Part shown: positions 48,354-60,127 of the stretch, piece by piece
Position numbering within the stretch: the stretch's first letter is position 1
Layout: each line of letters starts with the position of its first letter
Assembly: GCA_023375675.1 (NCBI GenBank)
Contig: JALQBC010000025.1
Location: forward strand, 186,001-250,000
Reading direction: 5' to 3'
DNA from: Cytospora piceicola
Lineage: Eukaryota > Ascomycota > Sordariomycetes > Diaporthales > Cytosporaceae
DNA: 64,000 bases
The notes under the pieces: model-generated
The model's input: the letters and a program-made list of their open reading frames with translations, nothing else
What the model was told of the DNA's origin: nothing
The model's database searches: none
Position numbers and translations under genes: made by a program

Positions 48354-50621
48354 TCAAGGACAGACCCACGGATACCAGAGGCTGGCGTTGCCCTGCTGCT
48401 CCTCCTTGGGGAGCCCGTTGCGGCCGGCGCGCTCCATGCCGAAGCCCTGCCTCCCCTGGAAGGCCCCGTGCTGGACGCTGTCGACCGGTGGGAGCTGGAG
48501 CTGGAGCTCGCCCGACGGGCTGGACGAGTCCTGCAGGAAGTCCATGATGGCCGCGCGCGTCCGGTATGATATGCCGTAGGGGCAGCCGTCCAGGCCAAAG
48601 TCGACGTTGGGGCTGGCTTCCTGGGGAAGGTCGGCAATCTCCTCCTCTTCTTCCTCCTCTTCCTCCTCCTCCTCCTCCTCATACTCGTCATCTTCGTCGT
48701 CCATGCCGCTCCACCAGAAGCTGCCCTCGCCGGCCTCGAGCATGTCCCGAAGCTTCAGCAGGTCGAAGTCTGCCGGGGCCGGGTAGATCCTGCACTGCTC
48801 GGGCTCCCAGTCGCCAACCGATTCCACCGGAGAAGGCGGCAGCCCGAGGTCATCATCATCAGCAACAGCAGCAGCGCCGCCGCCGCCCTCGAGCTTGTTC
48901 TTGCCCTCGAGGATGGTGGCCCACAGCGCCTCCCGGTACTCGTGCAGCCTGGCCGTCACCGGGCTGTGGTAGATGGCAGACAGGCCCTGCATCCACATCT
49001 TGGCGATGTGCGACTCGCCCTTGCTGGTGTCGTGGAAGTGCGGGTTCATGGTGCGCACCTGGAGGATCTGCACCTTGCCGCGCGCGGGCTTCCTGGTGGC
49101 GGCGGTGGCGGCGGCAGCGTCGGTTCCCCGGGCCGCTTCCGCCAGTGCCGCCGCCGCCGCCGCACCCGGCGAGCAGGAGGAGGACGAGGACGAGGACGAG
49201 GAGGACGAGGGCGCCGAGTTGTTGTAGATGGCCCGCATCGCCGCGACGGTCGCCTCGACGGCCGCCGGCGGCGGCAGCGGCAGCGTCGAGATGCACGCCA
49301 GGGCCGCCGTCCCGGCCCCGGCGGGCGAGCTCGCCGACAGCACGGGCGAGCAGTCCATCGGCGTCGGGAGCGGCGACGAGGACATGGACGAGATGGGGGA
49401 CGACCCCAGCTCCGGGAGCGAGGCGGGCCGGGGCGGCGACGACGACGAGGCCGCGGCCCCCCTCCGCGCCGAGGGGGAGGCGCTGCCGCTGCCGCTGCCG
49501 CCGCCGCCGGTGGTGGTGGTGGCCAGCGCGCTGGTGTCGCCCGCGAACCTCTCGAATATGTCCAGGAAGTGGAACGGCTCGATGGCGTACCCGCTCGCGA
49601 GGCGCAGCTTCAGGGCCAGCGAGATGGTCATGGCGTGCTCGCCCGCGTTGCCGGTGCAGATGTGGCCCTCGCCGCCGCCCTCGCCGTCGTCGTCGCCGCC
49701 GTTGCCGCCCTCGCACGCGTGCCGCGGCTCCTCGCCCTTCATCTCCCGCAGGAGCCGGTTGAACCAGCGGTTCACGATCTCCGAGGACCGCCCGGACTTC
49801 TTAAACTCGATGTTGCCGTCCTTGATCTTGGGCTTGCTGCCCCACGAGATGCGCACCATGGCGTCCTCGGCCGACGCGAGGTGCAGCCCGCTGCTGAAGG
49901 CCTTGCAGTACTCCTGCACGCTGCCCGGCACGAAGTTGTCCGCGTCGACGAACCCGATGTACTTGTAGAAGCCCGTGCGGGTGCCGTTCCTCGGCGGGGC
50001 GTCTTCCTCCCCGTCACTCCCTTCTCCTTCTCCTCCTCCTCCTTCTTCGCTGCCACTGTCGTCCCCGCCGCCGCCGAAGCCGCCCCTGTCGCCAGGCCCG
50101 CGCGCGACGGCGGCGAGCGCGATGCCGATGACGAGGGCCTCGCCCTTGCCCTTGTGCACGAGGCCGCCGTCCGCCGCCAGCAGGGCCGTGAGCCCGACGG
50201 CGCGCAGGGCGGCGGCGAGGGCCGGGTCGCGCTGCCAGACGCACATGCCGGAGCGGCCCGTGTCGCGGCAGAAGGCGGCGAGGGCGGCGCGCTCGGCGGC
50301 GTAGGCGGCGGCGGTGGCGGAGCCCGACACGGACATGATGAGGCTGCCGGGCGGGATGCCGGCCCACACGGACACGATGCGGTCGAGGGGCTCGTCCTTG
50401 CAGGGCACGACGATGACGGTCCGCGACTGCACCGCGTCGAGGTCCGAGGGGGAGACGGCCTGCGAGGGCTGCTGGCCGCGGCGGGTGGGCCGGTGGTGGC
50501 TGTGATGGTGGTGCTGGTGGTGGTGCTGGAAGTCTGTGGCCTCGAACTCCATCACCCGCTGGACGCCTCGGATTTCCACCTGGCCGATGTGGGCGGTGGA
50601 TGTCGGGGCTGTTAGGCGCAT
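48354..50621 (-). CDS. mpgS: Mannosyl-3-phosphoglycerate synthase (GT55)
   Basis: A single exon of 755 aa. The enzyme transfers mannose from GDP-mannose to 3-phosphoglycerate, the first step to the compatible solute mannosylglycerate. GT55 features are visible: VIVVPCKDEPLDR near the N-terminus (about 68-80), LVHKGKGEALV (about 155), GFVDADNFVPG with the metal-binding DAD (about 222-232), RISWGSKPKIKDG (about 255) and GNAGEHAMT (about 325-333). The conserved C-terminal part has MNPHFHDTSKGESHI. Family members are about 400 aa in prokaryotes. The excess here is low-complexity sequence: a His-rich N-terminus, a Gly/Ser/Glu loop before GFVDADN, a long Ser/Ala/Pro block (about 365-520) and a Glu run near 665. 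The matching phosphatase gene is not in the window. A start at Met24 is also possible. Confidence 0.9.
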   Translation of the reverse strand: MRLTAPTSTAHIGQVEIRGVQRVMEFEATDFQHHHQHHHHSHHRPTRRGQQPSQAVSPSDLDAVQSRTVIVVPCKDEPLDRIVSVWAGIPPGSLIMSVSGSATAAAYAAERAALAAFCRDTGRSGMCVWQRDPALAAALRAVGLTALLAADGGLVHKGKGEALVIGIALAAVARGPGDRGGFGGGGDDSGSEEGGGGEGEGSDGEEDAPPRNGTRTGFYKYIGFVDADNFVPGSVQEYCKAFSSGLHLASAEDAMVRISWGSKPKIKDGNIEFKKSGRSSEIVNRWFNRLLREMKGEEPRHACEGGNGGDDDGEGGGEGHICTGNAGEHAMTISLALKLRLASGYAIEPFHFLDIFERFAGDTSALATTTTGGGGSGSGSASPSARRGAAASSSSPPRPASLPELGSSPISSMSSSPLPTPMDCSPVLSASSPAGAGTAALACISTLPLPPPAAVEATVAAMRAIYNNSAPSSSSSSSSSSSCSPGAAAAAALAEAARGTDAAAATAATRKPARGKVQILQVRTMNPHFHDTSKGESHIAKMWMQGLSAIYHSPVTARLHEYREALWATILEGKNKLEGGGGAAAVADDDDLGLPPSPVESVGDWEPEQCRIYPAPADFDLLKLRDMLEAGEGSFWWSGMDDEDDEYEEEEEEEEEEEEEEIADLPQEASPNVDFGLDGCPYGISYRTRAAIMDFLQDSSSPSGELQLQLPPVDSVQHGAFQGRQGFGMERAGRNGLPKEEQQGNASLWYPWVCP

Positions 50622-51026
50622 ATTGGAAAAGGGGGGTTTTGGTGTTTTCAGGGTCCCAAAGAGTTTTTGCCCTCTGGCTCTTTCTGATGTGTTTTATTTA
50701 TTTGCAGTCTTTTCCTTTTCCCTTTTCCCACACTCTGTCGTTGTCTTTCCAAGGAGAGCCTCGGAAAGGAGGGGGGAGGAGGAGAGGCAGAGTGATACTG
50801 GAGGGTGTGATGGTGTGTTTGCTCGCGGTGAGCGAGATCGCTCTTTTGGGTTTCCTTGCAGCGAGAAAAAGTAAATCGAGGTAACTTGAGAAGCAAAGAT
50901 GCGCATGCAAGAGAGGTGAGGGCAATCCGAGATAGGATTAAACGGATCGAGCCCGGAGGGCCCTTAGGGCTGCTCTATTAGGTAGTGTGGTCGACTTTGT
51001 ATGTGTACGTGTGTATGTGTCTGTAC

Positions 51027-51072
51027 CTTCTTCTTCTTCTTCTTCTTCTTGTTGTTGTTGTTGTCGTCGTCG
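51027..51072. repeat. (CTT)8(GTT)4(GTC)n compound microsatellite
   Basis: Three trinucleotide runs follow one another, all in the mpgS upstream region. Confidence 0.9.
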
Positions 51073-51859
51073 TTGGTGATCCAATCACTTCCAGGTTGTC
51101 TATACCAACGCTGAGAAATAAGATAAAGTCCCGTCAGGTTGTCGTCAGAACAGGAGAGGAGATCGGAGGTGAGCCTAGGGAAGAGCACTCGACGTGACTC
51201 TCATAAAGGAAGCGAAGATGTGAGAAACGTCAGGGAGGAACAAGTCAAGTCACAGATATTGTGTGTGTAATAGTAGTAGTAGGGAAGGAACTATTAAGCC
51301 TTACTACCGACCGCAATAATTCTTGCTGTCGAACATGAACCACACAACAGGAACCATCGTGATATTTGTACTCGGGTCTCGCAGGTCCGAATCCAGGTCC
51401 GGTTCCCAGGTCAGGACAGGCGAAGTCCACCTCCCGTCGTTGAAACATAGTCTGATGGGGTCGACTTTGGTTCTGCTGCGTTTTCCCTGCTGTGGGACAA
51501 AGCAAGCCTCTCAGGTCGCCCGATACCTTCACCGACGACGATTCTGTATTCTTTTGTTTTGCTGGCTTCCGGAGCTAAGAGCAGCCAGGAGGTGAGAAGC
51601 CGCCGGGGCTGGAAGGGGGACGGGGACCCATCTCGCGAGCGTCATGCTATCTAATTTATCTCACCTGCTGTCTGCCGTCTCGCCCTGCTGGCAACCCGTT
51701 GTTGGTTGATTATTCTTGATGATCTCCTCTTCTGGCGCCCCCCCCCCCCCCGGTGGAGAGTTTTAGAAGTAAGAGACGGGGCAAGCGTCCCGACGAGGCG
51801 TGAGTGGATACGTTTCACTAGTCGATCCTTGTGGCATCGTCGAAGTGTACTCGGGTAGG

Positions 51860-51975
51860 TGTGTGTATATGTATATATGTATGTTTGTATGTATATATGT
51901 ATGTATGTATGTCTGTGTGTGAAATGTATATCTTGTGTGTGTGTATGTGTATATGTTTGTTTGTATGTATATGTG
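51860..51975. repeat. TATG/TGTG-rich microsatellite tract
   Basis: Alternating TATG, TATA and TGTG units over about 115 bp. It creates spurious open frames on both strands. Confidence 0.85.
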
Positions 51976-53177
51976 TTGTGACAGCCTCGGTGCCTTGCCC
52001 TGCGTTAAAACCCATGCCGGATCTCACGATAATCGGGCTTGAGGTGCGAGATTGTCTCACTCTCTCGGGTGTTTGGATCAACGGGAACCAAACAATCTTT
52101 TTTCGAAGAGACAGGAGAAAGTAAGATAGAAAAAAGAGAAGAAAAAAACCCCGAATCTCATACGTACAAGTGGGTGCGACATGGGAAATTGGCTGTCCTA
52201 CAGATACAACATTACCCCCAGAAGAAGAAACAGAGACGTGAGTGACCACCGTCACTTGAGTAGTAAAAAAAATCAAATGATGATAAAAAAAAAACCCCAT
52301 CAAGGAAGGGGAGAAAAAAAAAAAAAGAGAGAGGCCAGAAGCATTTATGGAATCTAAGCGACCTGCGGCTGGCACTCTCGCTTGGTCATACAAAGCAACA
52401 TAAACAACTTCCGTCGGTGAGAGGGGGGAAGAGGCCCTTTTCAAGGGGGGCACATTTCAATATCAACATGACACCCGAGACCCAGGCTCTTGGATCCGGC
52501 CGTTGAAATGTTCCAAAGCTCCATGGTCTCAAGGCTCTCTTTCTCCAAGGGACGGACAATGATAACATACTGAAGTACATACTCGCTTCTATTGGGAGTA
52601 TTCATCACCCCACGACACGCCCCCTAGGCCCCCCCCCCACCATCCAGCATTTTTCTATCCCAGTGACACTGCCGGGCGCGTGCGTCAAGAGCTCTTCGAC
52701 TTCCAAGGTTGTTCCCGATGTCCAGGTGTCCAGGTGTCCTGGTGTCCAGGCGCCTAACCGCCGCCATGCCCTCTGAGAGGAGCCGGGATAACACAGAAAC
52801 TGTATGCACACGGCGGGGTACGCTTCCCGAGTCCGATCTGATTGCCTCCCCATGCCTATCATTCCCAACACGCGGGTAGCTACCGGTGGCACACACACGG
52901 CGAGATTTTGGCACGGCCCTCTTGCTTTCTCATCTCGTGCCAGTATGCATCATCTTTTTCTACTTCTTCGTTGTCGCATCTCCCCTTCCTTGCTTCTTCT
53001 CCTCGCTAACCAGGTAATCCCGGCCACGAAGGTGGACCAATAAGACGTGGTCGGCACCGGCTTCTCCCCGGCTGTCACCTCGTTGGCTGTCCTCTTTTTA
53101 TCTTTCATTTTCCCGTCTCTTCCTTGTCGCCCTTACCTTCACTTTTCCCACCCGGAGACCCTTTCTCCCTGTTCAGT

Positions 53178-53809
53178 TCAGGAGGCCTTCACCTTCAATT
53201 CGACCCAGTACATTGTCCCACCCTGTGTCCAGAGCGGCCTCTCAATCCGAACGACTTCCAACCCCGGAATGTCGTCCTGTGCCCTCTTGACGATGTCCTC
53301 GATGTCCCTGTTCCACCAGCACCCGTACCTCTCGAAGTGGCTAGGGGCGAACTTGTCCAGGAGCCCGTTGATCCAGTCGTACCAGCCCCGTCCGTGTTCC
53401 AGCAGGTAGATACGGCCGGAACCGGGCCGGACGACGCGGGCCATCTCGCCCAGGAGCTTATGTGGGTCCGCCATGCTGCAGAGCCCAAAGTTCTGCAGAA
53501 CGGTATCGTAGTAGCGGGGTGCGGGCAGGGCGGTCCTGGCATCCGGTGCGAGGATGGAGGGTGGCGGCGGCAGATGAGACTGCGCATCCGATTTGAACAG
53601 ACGGATCCTCCCGCTGCCGATGTTGGCAGCTAGCACCCCTTCCCCCCCACCTCCACCGGCTGCCTCGCTTGGTGCCGCCACTGTAGTTTCTTGTGGCGGA
53701 TGCGCTGCAGGCGCTGGCGTCTTGGAGGCTGAAAGCGCCTTCAGGGGGTTTCGAAACGTGATGGGAGTATTCTTCTTCTTTGTCTCTCCTGCTGGCCCCT
53801 CACCGCCAG

Positions 53810-53846
<37 letters not shown>

Positions 53847-54716
53847 TTGGTCTTTTGCGTCGGCCTCCTCCCTCGACCTCTTTCTTCTCCGGGGAACCAG
53901 CTCCGGGAGCGCCTTCTTCAGCTTGGTCCACGTGACCTCGAGCACATCCGCAGAGACGTCCACGCCCGTGAAGCTCACGACCTCGGGCGCGTCGTCCCCA
54001 GGCAGGATCATGCCCTTCTTCCCCTTGTCCATCCTCCTCCTCATGCGCTCGCGCTCCAGATCCTGGAGGGACTTTGTGTTGGGCTCGAAGCCAGCGCCCT
54101 CGGGCGCCGGGTGCGGCGCGGCCGCCTTGATCTCGTCCCAGTCGACGTACTCGACGTTCCGCCCCGTGCCGACCGCAACCTCGAGCACGTGTCCCCTGCA
54201 GAGCCCGCCCATGAGCCTCCGCAGATCGGTCACGCCCATCAGCCACTCGGGCCAGTCCTGCTCGCGGTCGAAGGCGGTGGCCGAGATCTTGCCAGACCGC
54301 AAGTCCAGGGTCCGGCCCGTGGGCACGTCGCCGTCGTGGGCGTGGTGGCCTGCTGCGCATGGGTCCTTGGCCATGCCGGCGATCAGCATGGTGATGTAGG
54401 CGACCATGACGGCCGTGCCGAGGCCAAAGACGACGAGTTGCTTTTTGTAGGTCTCGACGAGCTCGGAGAGCGGCCTCGCCTCGTCATTCTTGGCCTTGGG
54501 CCTCGACCTGGCGGCCTGAAGCCTCATGGAGGCGTGGAATGGCCGGCGGGGGGGAGGAACGCATGATGTCAGTGACCCGGGTGCTCGTCGTCCTGCCGCC
54601 CTGGTCATCGACACTCCCTGTAGCACAGTCCATCTTGGCAATGATCCTCCTCCGCTTCTGCTGCTCCCCATAGGGACGGGCTGAGCAGCCCGCCCGAGCT
54701 GACGTGACACGAGCAT
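53178..54716 (-). CDS. Oms1-like mitochondrial membrane methyltransferase
   Basis: A single exon of 512 aa. An Arg/Ser-rich N-terminus (about 1-70) with no acidic residues looks like a mitochondrial presequence. It is followed by one hydrophobic helix (LVVFGLGTAVMVAYITMLIA, about 92-112). A SAM-dependent methyltransferase domain then follows, with motif I VLEVAVGTGRN (about 178-188), FTGVDVS (about 245) and a C-terminal half with NFGLCSMADP and MARVVRPGSGRIYLLEHG. This layout matches fungal Oms1, an inner-membrane protein named as a suppressor of oxa1 defects in yeast. The methyl acceptor is unknown. Between the two methyltransferase halves lies an insert (about 270-370) with a run of at least 12 Gln encoded by CTG/TTG on the plus strand (53811-53849). 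Orthology to Oms1 is inferred from architecture. Confidence 0.82.
53811..53849 (-). repeat. CAG/CAA trinucleotide run encoding polyglutamine
   Basis: A near-pure CAG run within the methyltransferase insert of the Oms1-like gene, likely length-polymorphic. Confidence 0.95.
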
Positions 54717-55857
54717 CGATGCGGTCCTTTATTAGTGTACTGTACAGGGTCCCTGAGTCTGCAGCCCCAAATCTCGCAGGCAGTCCAGTATCCGCAATTC
54801 CCAGGACAGAAATTCACACCGTCCGGGCCGGAGTCGAAATTTCCCAACTGGAAGCAATAGCCTCGCTGGACCCGCTTTCTTTTTCTCTTCTCTTCTCTTG
54901 GCTTACCCACTTCCGCTTCGACTGAGTCCTGTCAAAGGGTCTGTCCTGAATGACGGGAAGTCGGTAGGTAATGTGCCGTCTGGGCTCTCTCACGGTCCGG
55001 GTTTGTAGTAGAGGCGAGTGGAAATTAATAAGGAGTGCTTGATATATGAGCGGCATTGTACTACAAACATTTCACATTTCTTTCGCAGCGGTACGGTACG
55101 GTACGGTACACGTGATGCGGCGCGCCATGCCGCATTTTTAGGCGGTCGGTACGTATCTATTTAGGGGACCTAGCGGCGGGCACACGGACGCTGTAATGGC
55201 TGCCGGTTATAGTATCCATGGGCACTAATACCTAGGTAGTGCTAATACCCTAGGTACCTAAGTAGGTAGTGCTAATAGTGCCCCAGGTGGCAGTGTGGGT
55301 TGCGCCCGCCTGAATCCAATGCCGCCTGTCTGTCCCGCCTTCTGGAGCACCCGCGGTTTAGTGCATAAGCGAGTGGCCTGCAGTTCGCCTTGGCCGCCTG
55401 TACCTTTCCATAAAACCGGGAGCCATACCCAACCCAACCTGCAACCGACCTCCCTACTTCATCCCTAGTCCAATACATATTTTCATTTCTTCTGGACCGA
55501 TCCAAACGGCGGCGGGTGTATCTGCAGCAATTTACGGTGCGTTGCCTATGTATGTGCTACTGGGACACGGCAAGCCCGAACAACAGAAAGGGCATACAGT
55601 CCGTGTCAGCCCTTGCCTGCATCACCGTCTACGAGAGCACACGTTGGTGGACGACAGTCTTCGACTCGTACTCGACATGGGACAGTTTCAGGCTCTCGGA
55701 TGATTCCAGAAGATCGAATGGCCGGGGAAAGGCGCTGCAAAACCCGTGAGGCCTGAGGTGGACAGATGGTGAACGGCAGGTCCTCAGCGTAGGGCACCTT
55801 GGTGACTTCTAACCAGCGTCTTAGTACCCCAGTTTGTCACCTTTAGTCACGATGACT
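54717..55857. other. Promoter region of oms1-like gene
   Basis: Contains a GGTAC pentamer run (about 55090-55109) and the CCTAGGTA block at 55228-55268. No gene seen. Confidence 0.6.
55228..55268. repeat. CCTAGGTA palindromic repeat
   Basis: Two TACC(C)TAGGTA units separated by a GTGCTAATA spacer that is itself repeated. Confidence 0.85.
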
Positions 55858-57417
55858 AACAACGAGGGAATCGATCGTTGCTTTTGGTCCCTTGCGGACT
55901 TGTCATTTACGACAAGAGTCCCCGAACAAGGCTTCTGTTGGAGGCCCGTCGACCGTGGACTTCACATCTCCCACTACGTACCTCCACCATATACGGCTGG
56001 AACCTCACAATGACTGTGAGACCCCTTGCAAGTATGGGGGACATATCTCCCGAACATAATGGGATCCTCAGCATCTCAAGGGCAGCATACTCCTCACTAG
56101 GTGTGCACCAGGGCGGAGTCTGCATTTCCAGCTGCGAAAACCGAGACGGATGTCAAAACCTAACTCGTTTCCCGAGGGGACATACTTGGTATCAAACAAC
56201 ATACAACATATTTGAACCTTCAACGCCTTCACGGATATGGAAATTCTATGACGAGCACGCTAAAACTCAGACAATTCTACAGGTGAAACAGCTTGAGGCT
56301 GAAGCCAGGAGGCCAGCCTCCGAAAACCAACCGGGCAATGAGCGACTGACTTCAAAAAGAGACGCCGCAATAATCCCGTCAATCTGTTCATTGAGACCAA
56401 GGAGGAGGATGCTCCGTTCAAGATTCCATTCTGGGAAGCGTGGCACAGTCTCACAGGTTGCATCCGTACATTGAAGCTACGTCTGGCTGGTCCTGAACAA
56501 ACCCGAACCTCGTGGCCTGGGTATGTAGATATCCTCACACCGACAAGGCGATCTACGCTCCTGGATTCGTCAGCGACCATGCAGATCGCATCCCTGTATT
56601 CTTCGCTGGGCTCACGATGAGGGTGCCCCTACCGGTGGCACTCCGGCCATGCTTGGACAGAGAAGAGTGTCCAGCATCGAGAATGTCTGGAGGATGGAGA
56701 TCTTGTCATCGCCCGCCCGAGCGTCAAGTGCCCAAGTGGATTTCTTCGACTTGTCACTTCACCTGGAAGGACATTGTCACATGTCTGGAAGGTTAGTTGT
56801 GAGCATCAATTCGGACCCGGCCGATGGAGGTGGCGATCCAAGTAAGGGTCCAGTGGCCCCAGAAAGGTAGACCAGGTGCCGGGGATCGACGTCAAATCCA
56901 TCGTGCAGACTCCATGGGACTACTGCATGCACCGCAAATCAGATCTCACTTTTTGTTTGTTGGAAAGCGTTTCTACAAACCCCTGGGTGTCATGTTATCG
57001 TGGTGCCGCACCGCGAGCCTTCACCCGAGTGGGTTGCTAGGACGTGAACCCCAGATCCACACCTGCAGTTCATTTATTTCCCCGACTTTGCTCTGGAGGA
57101 TAACCACCTGCCTCTTCAAGCTGCCCAATGGCGGGGTAGAGGCCGTCGCGATGGCCGGGGATCAGAGTGACTATCTGCAGGTACAGTATCACGATCACGG
57201 ACAAACATTGTCACTCATTTCCGCCGGCTTTCGCCCCGTCTTCAAGCCTTGCAGTCCATTGGGTTGTCTATCTGCCTGTGTCTTCATATGCACCTTCTGC
57301 GAGGTATCTTCTACATCATTTGCTATTGGGGTTGCAAGTAGCTACCGAGTAGGTAGCTTGTCAACAAGCGTCACCTGGGCAACGACTATACAGTATCTAT
57401 TGAGTCTAAGTAGTTAG
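55858..57417 (+). pseudogene. Possible decayed protein gene
   Basis: Several protein-like stretches on the plus strand lie in different frames with no splice signals to join them. They are 55878-56474 (frame starting MLLVPCGLV), an overlapping frame near 56360-56620 (with NPVNLFIETKEED and PFWEAWHSL), another near 56512-56620 (VAWVCRYPHTDKAIYAPGF) and 56824-57417. Composition is ordinary (no RIP-type bias). I do not recognise the family. It may be a frameshifted relic, or chance open frames in a spacer. Confidence 0.3.
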
Positions 57418-57569
57418 TGTGAGGTCATCACCACAACCCCTCGCTCACTTTCGTCGAGACTCCAATCTGCCAGGGGAGGAGCCTTGGTTCATCTCTAACA
57501 TTGAAGTAATATCTATTACTCGTGTTGAAAATAAAGCCTTACTCCTCCACAAACATAATCATCTGTAGA

Positions 57570-60127
57570 ATGGCTTGCCTTCTTGTTTTGACCGGCCTGA
57601 CCTTCGCCCTCCAAATAATCGCCCAAAACACCACCTTCGACCCTCTCGACTACGTCAACCCACTTATCGGCTCAACAAACGGTGGAAACGTTTTCGCCGG
57701 CGCCTCACTTCCCTACGGACTCGCCAAGGCCGTGGCGGATGTCGACGGGCAGAACACAGGTGGCTTCGCCACCGATGGCAGCAACGTCACGGGTTTCAGC
57801 TCTGTCCATGACTCCGGCACTGGGGGAAATCCCAGTCTGGGCAACTTCCCACTCTTCCCCCAGATATGCCCTGACGATGGTGATGTCAACAGCTGCAGCT
57901 TCCGGATCGGGGACAGGAAGCAGCCGTATGTGAACGAGAGCGTGGTCGCCCGGCCGGGGTACTTCAGTGTGAAGTTGGCGTCGGGAGTGAAGGCCGACAT
58001 GACTGTCGCGGAGAGGACGGCGCTGTATCGCTTCGATTTCTCAGCGGCTGTTGGGAGTGGTGGGAACAGTTCGACGGGAGCGCACCCGCTGATTCTGCTG
58101 GATCTGACGGACCTTTGGCAGAGCCGGCAGAACGGCTCGGTCAGTGTTGACGCGGATACGGGCCGGATGAAGGGCAATGGTACTTTCCTGCCCAGCTTTG
58201 GAGCGGGATACTACGTGATGCACTTCTGTGTCGACTTTTTCGGTGCGGATATCTTTGAGAATGGTGTCTGGGTGAACAACCGTGCTGGTGCGGAGCCGAA
58301 GGAGCTGTTCCTGACCAGGGGCTTCAACTTGTTCTATCTCGAGGGCGGGGGATACACGAGATTCTCATCCTTGACAAACAACACAATTACGACGAGAATG
58401 GGCGTAAGCTTCATCAGCTCAGAACAGGCATGCAGCAATGCAGAGTCCGAGATACCCAACCCAGTGGAGGATTTCGATACACTCGTCGCCAACGCTCAGG
58501 ATGCCTGGAGGAAGAAACTTAGCCCGGTAACTATCATTCCAGGCGGCGCAACTGAAGATCTCCAGACGAGTTTCTGGAGCGGGATGTACCGCGCATTCAT
58601 GTCTCCCCAGAACTACACTGGTGAGAACCCACGATGGGACAGTGGCATCCCATACTTCGATTCGTACTACTGTATATGGGATTCCTTTCGGGTCCAGCAC
58701 CCCCTCCTTACCATTATAGACCCCTCTGCCCAAACCCAGATGGTCAACTCCCTGCTGGACATTTACAAACACGAAGGATGGCTGCCCGACTGTCACATGT
58801 CCCTCTGCAACGGGTGGACACAAGGTGGCTCCAACGCGGATGTCGTGCTCGTCGATGCATACGTCAAGAACCTATCCACAGCCATAGACTGGAACGTCGC
58901 CCTGGACGCCATCGTCCAGGACGCAGAGGTCGAGCCCCTGGAGTGGTCGAAGCAGGGCCGCGGCGGTCTGACGAGCTGGAAGAATCTCGGTTATATCCCG
59001 TACCTCGATTATGACCCGATCGGCTCCGGCACCAACTCCCGGAGCGTGTCCCGCACGCTGGAGTACTCGTACAACGATTTCTGCCTTGCTACACTCGCTC
59101 AGGGCCTGGGCGATTCAGACAAGTACAACAAGTACTTCGCGCGGAGCACAAACGTGAGTATCGTCTAAGAGCAAATATTTCCCTCTTCAATCTTCCTTGG
59201 GTCCCAAGATATGTTTGATGCGGGAGAAACAAAGGATGTAGTCTCGCTTGGTCTATGTCTCGCGACTCACCCCTTTTCCTCTCTTCCACGCGAATACTAA
59301 CCCCATTCCCGCAGTGGCAGAACCTCTGGCGCGCCGAACAGACCTCGCTCATCAACGGCACCGACACGGGCTTCACGGGCTTCTTCCAGCCGAAGTACGC
59401 CAACGGTACCTGGGGCTACCAGGACCCCATCGCCTGCTCCAACCTCGCGGGCTTCTGCTCGCTGACGACCAACCCCTCCGAGACGTTCGAGGCGAGCATC
59501 TGGCAGTACCAGTTCCTGGTCCCGCACGACTACGCGGGGCTCGCGGCGCTGGCGGGCGGCGACGCGGCCTTCGCGTCGAGGCTCGACTTCTTCCACGCGT
59601 CGGGGCTCGCCGACATCTCCAACGAGCCCGTCTTCCTGACGGCGTACCTGTACCACTACGCGGGGCGGCCGGGCCTGTCGGCGGCGCGCATGCACACGTA
59701 CGTGCCGGCGCGGTTCGCCGCCGCGCCGGGCGGGCTCCCCGGGAACGACGACTCGGGGGCCATGGGCTCGTTCCTGTGGTTCGCGGCGGCCGGGCTGTTC
59801 CCCGTCGCGGGCCAGGACGTCTACCTCATCTCGGCGCCCTTCTTCGAGGGTGTGGCCGTGAGGAGCCCGGCGACGGGCAGGACGGCGGCGGTGCGCGTCG
59901 TGGCCGGGTGGGACCCCGAGTACGGGGCCGTCTACATTCAGAGCGTCCGCGTCAACGGGGAGCCGTGGACGAGGAGCTGGATCGGGCATGAGTTCTTCAC
60001 CGAGGGGTGGACCATGGAGTTGACGTTGGGGGTCAATGAGTCTTCCTGGGGCCAGGCCTTGGAGGACCGCCCGCCGAGCTATGGCGGGGCTAGTAGTGGT
60101 GGTGGTGCGATGTTTATGGGGGTTTGA
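57570..60127 (+). CDS. Secreted GH92 alpha-mannosidase
   Basis: Exons are 57570-59153 and 59315-60127. The intron is 59154-59314 (GTGAGT, ACTAAC, GCAG, phase 0). The product is 798 aa. Residues 1-19 form a signal peptide. The mature start YVNPLIGSTNGGNVFAGASLPYG is the GH92 N-terminal signature, followed by SVHDSGTGG. The catalytic (alpha/alpha)6 domain shows SGMYRAFMSPQ, YCIWDSFRVQHPLL, GWLPDCHMSLCNGWTQGGSNAD and, after the intron, FQPKYANGTWGYQDP. GH92 enzymes are calcium-dependent exo-alpha-mannosidases, commonly alpha-1,2, acting on N-glycans or mannan. Many NxS/T sites fit a secreted glycoprotein. An in-frame ATG at 57522 would put 16 polar residues before the signal peptide, so 57570 is preferred. 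The second exon is much more GC-rich than the first. Confidence 0.93.

Larger units (their letters stand above)
50622..53177. other. Spacer between mpgS promoter and oms1-like 3' end
   Basis: No gene seen. Microsatellites include CTT/GTT/GTC runs (51027-51072), a TATG/GTAT-rich tract (about 51860-51975) and a CCAGGTGT nonamer-like run (about 52720-52750). Open frames such as 51818-52453 (minus) are products of these repeats. Confidence 0.6.

Noticed and set aside
48942..50615. 557-codon open frame on the plus strand
   Set aside because: It is antisense to mpgS and is an Arg/Gly/Ala-rich shadow caused by high GC content.
51380..51420. tRNA-like T-arm sequence (GGTCCGAATCC)
   Set aside because: No acceptor or anticodon stems can be formed around it.
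51818..52453. 211-codon open frame on the minus strand
   Set aside because: Its C-terminal part is a translation of the TATG microsatellite.
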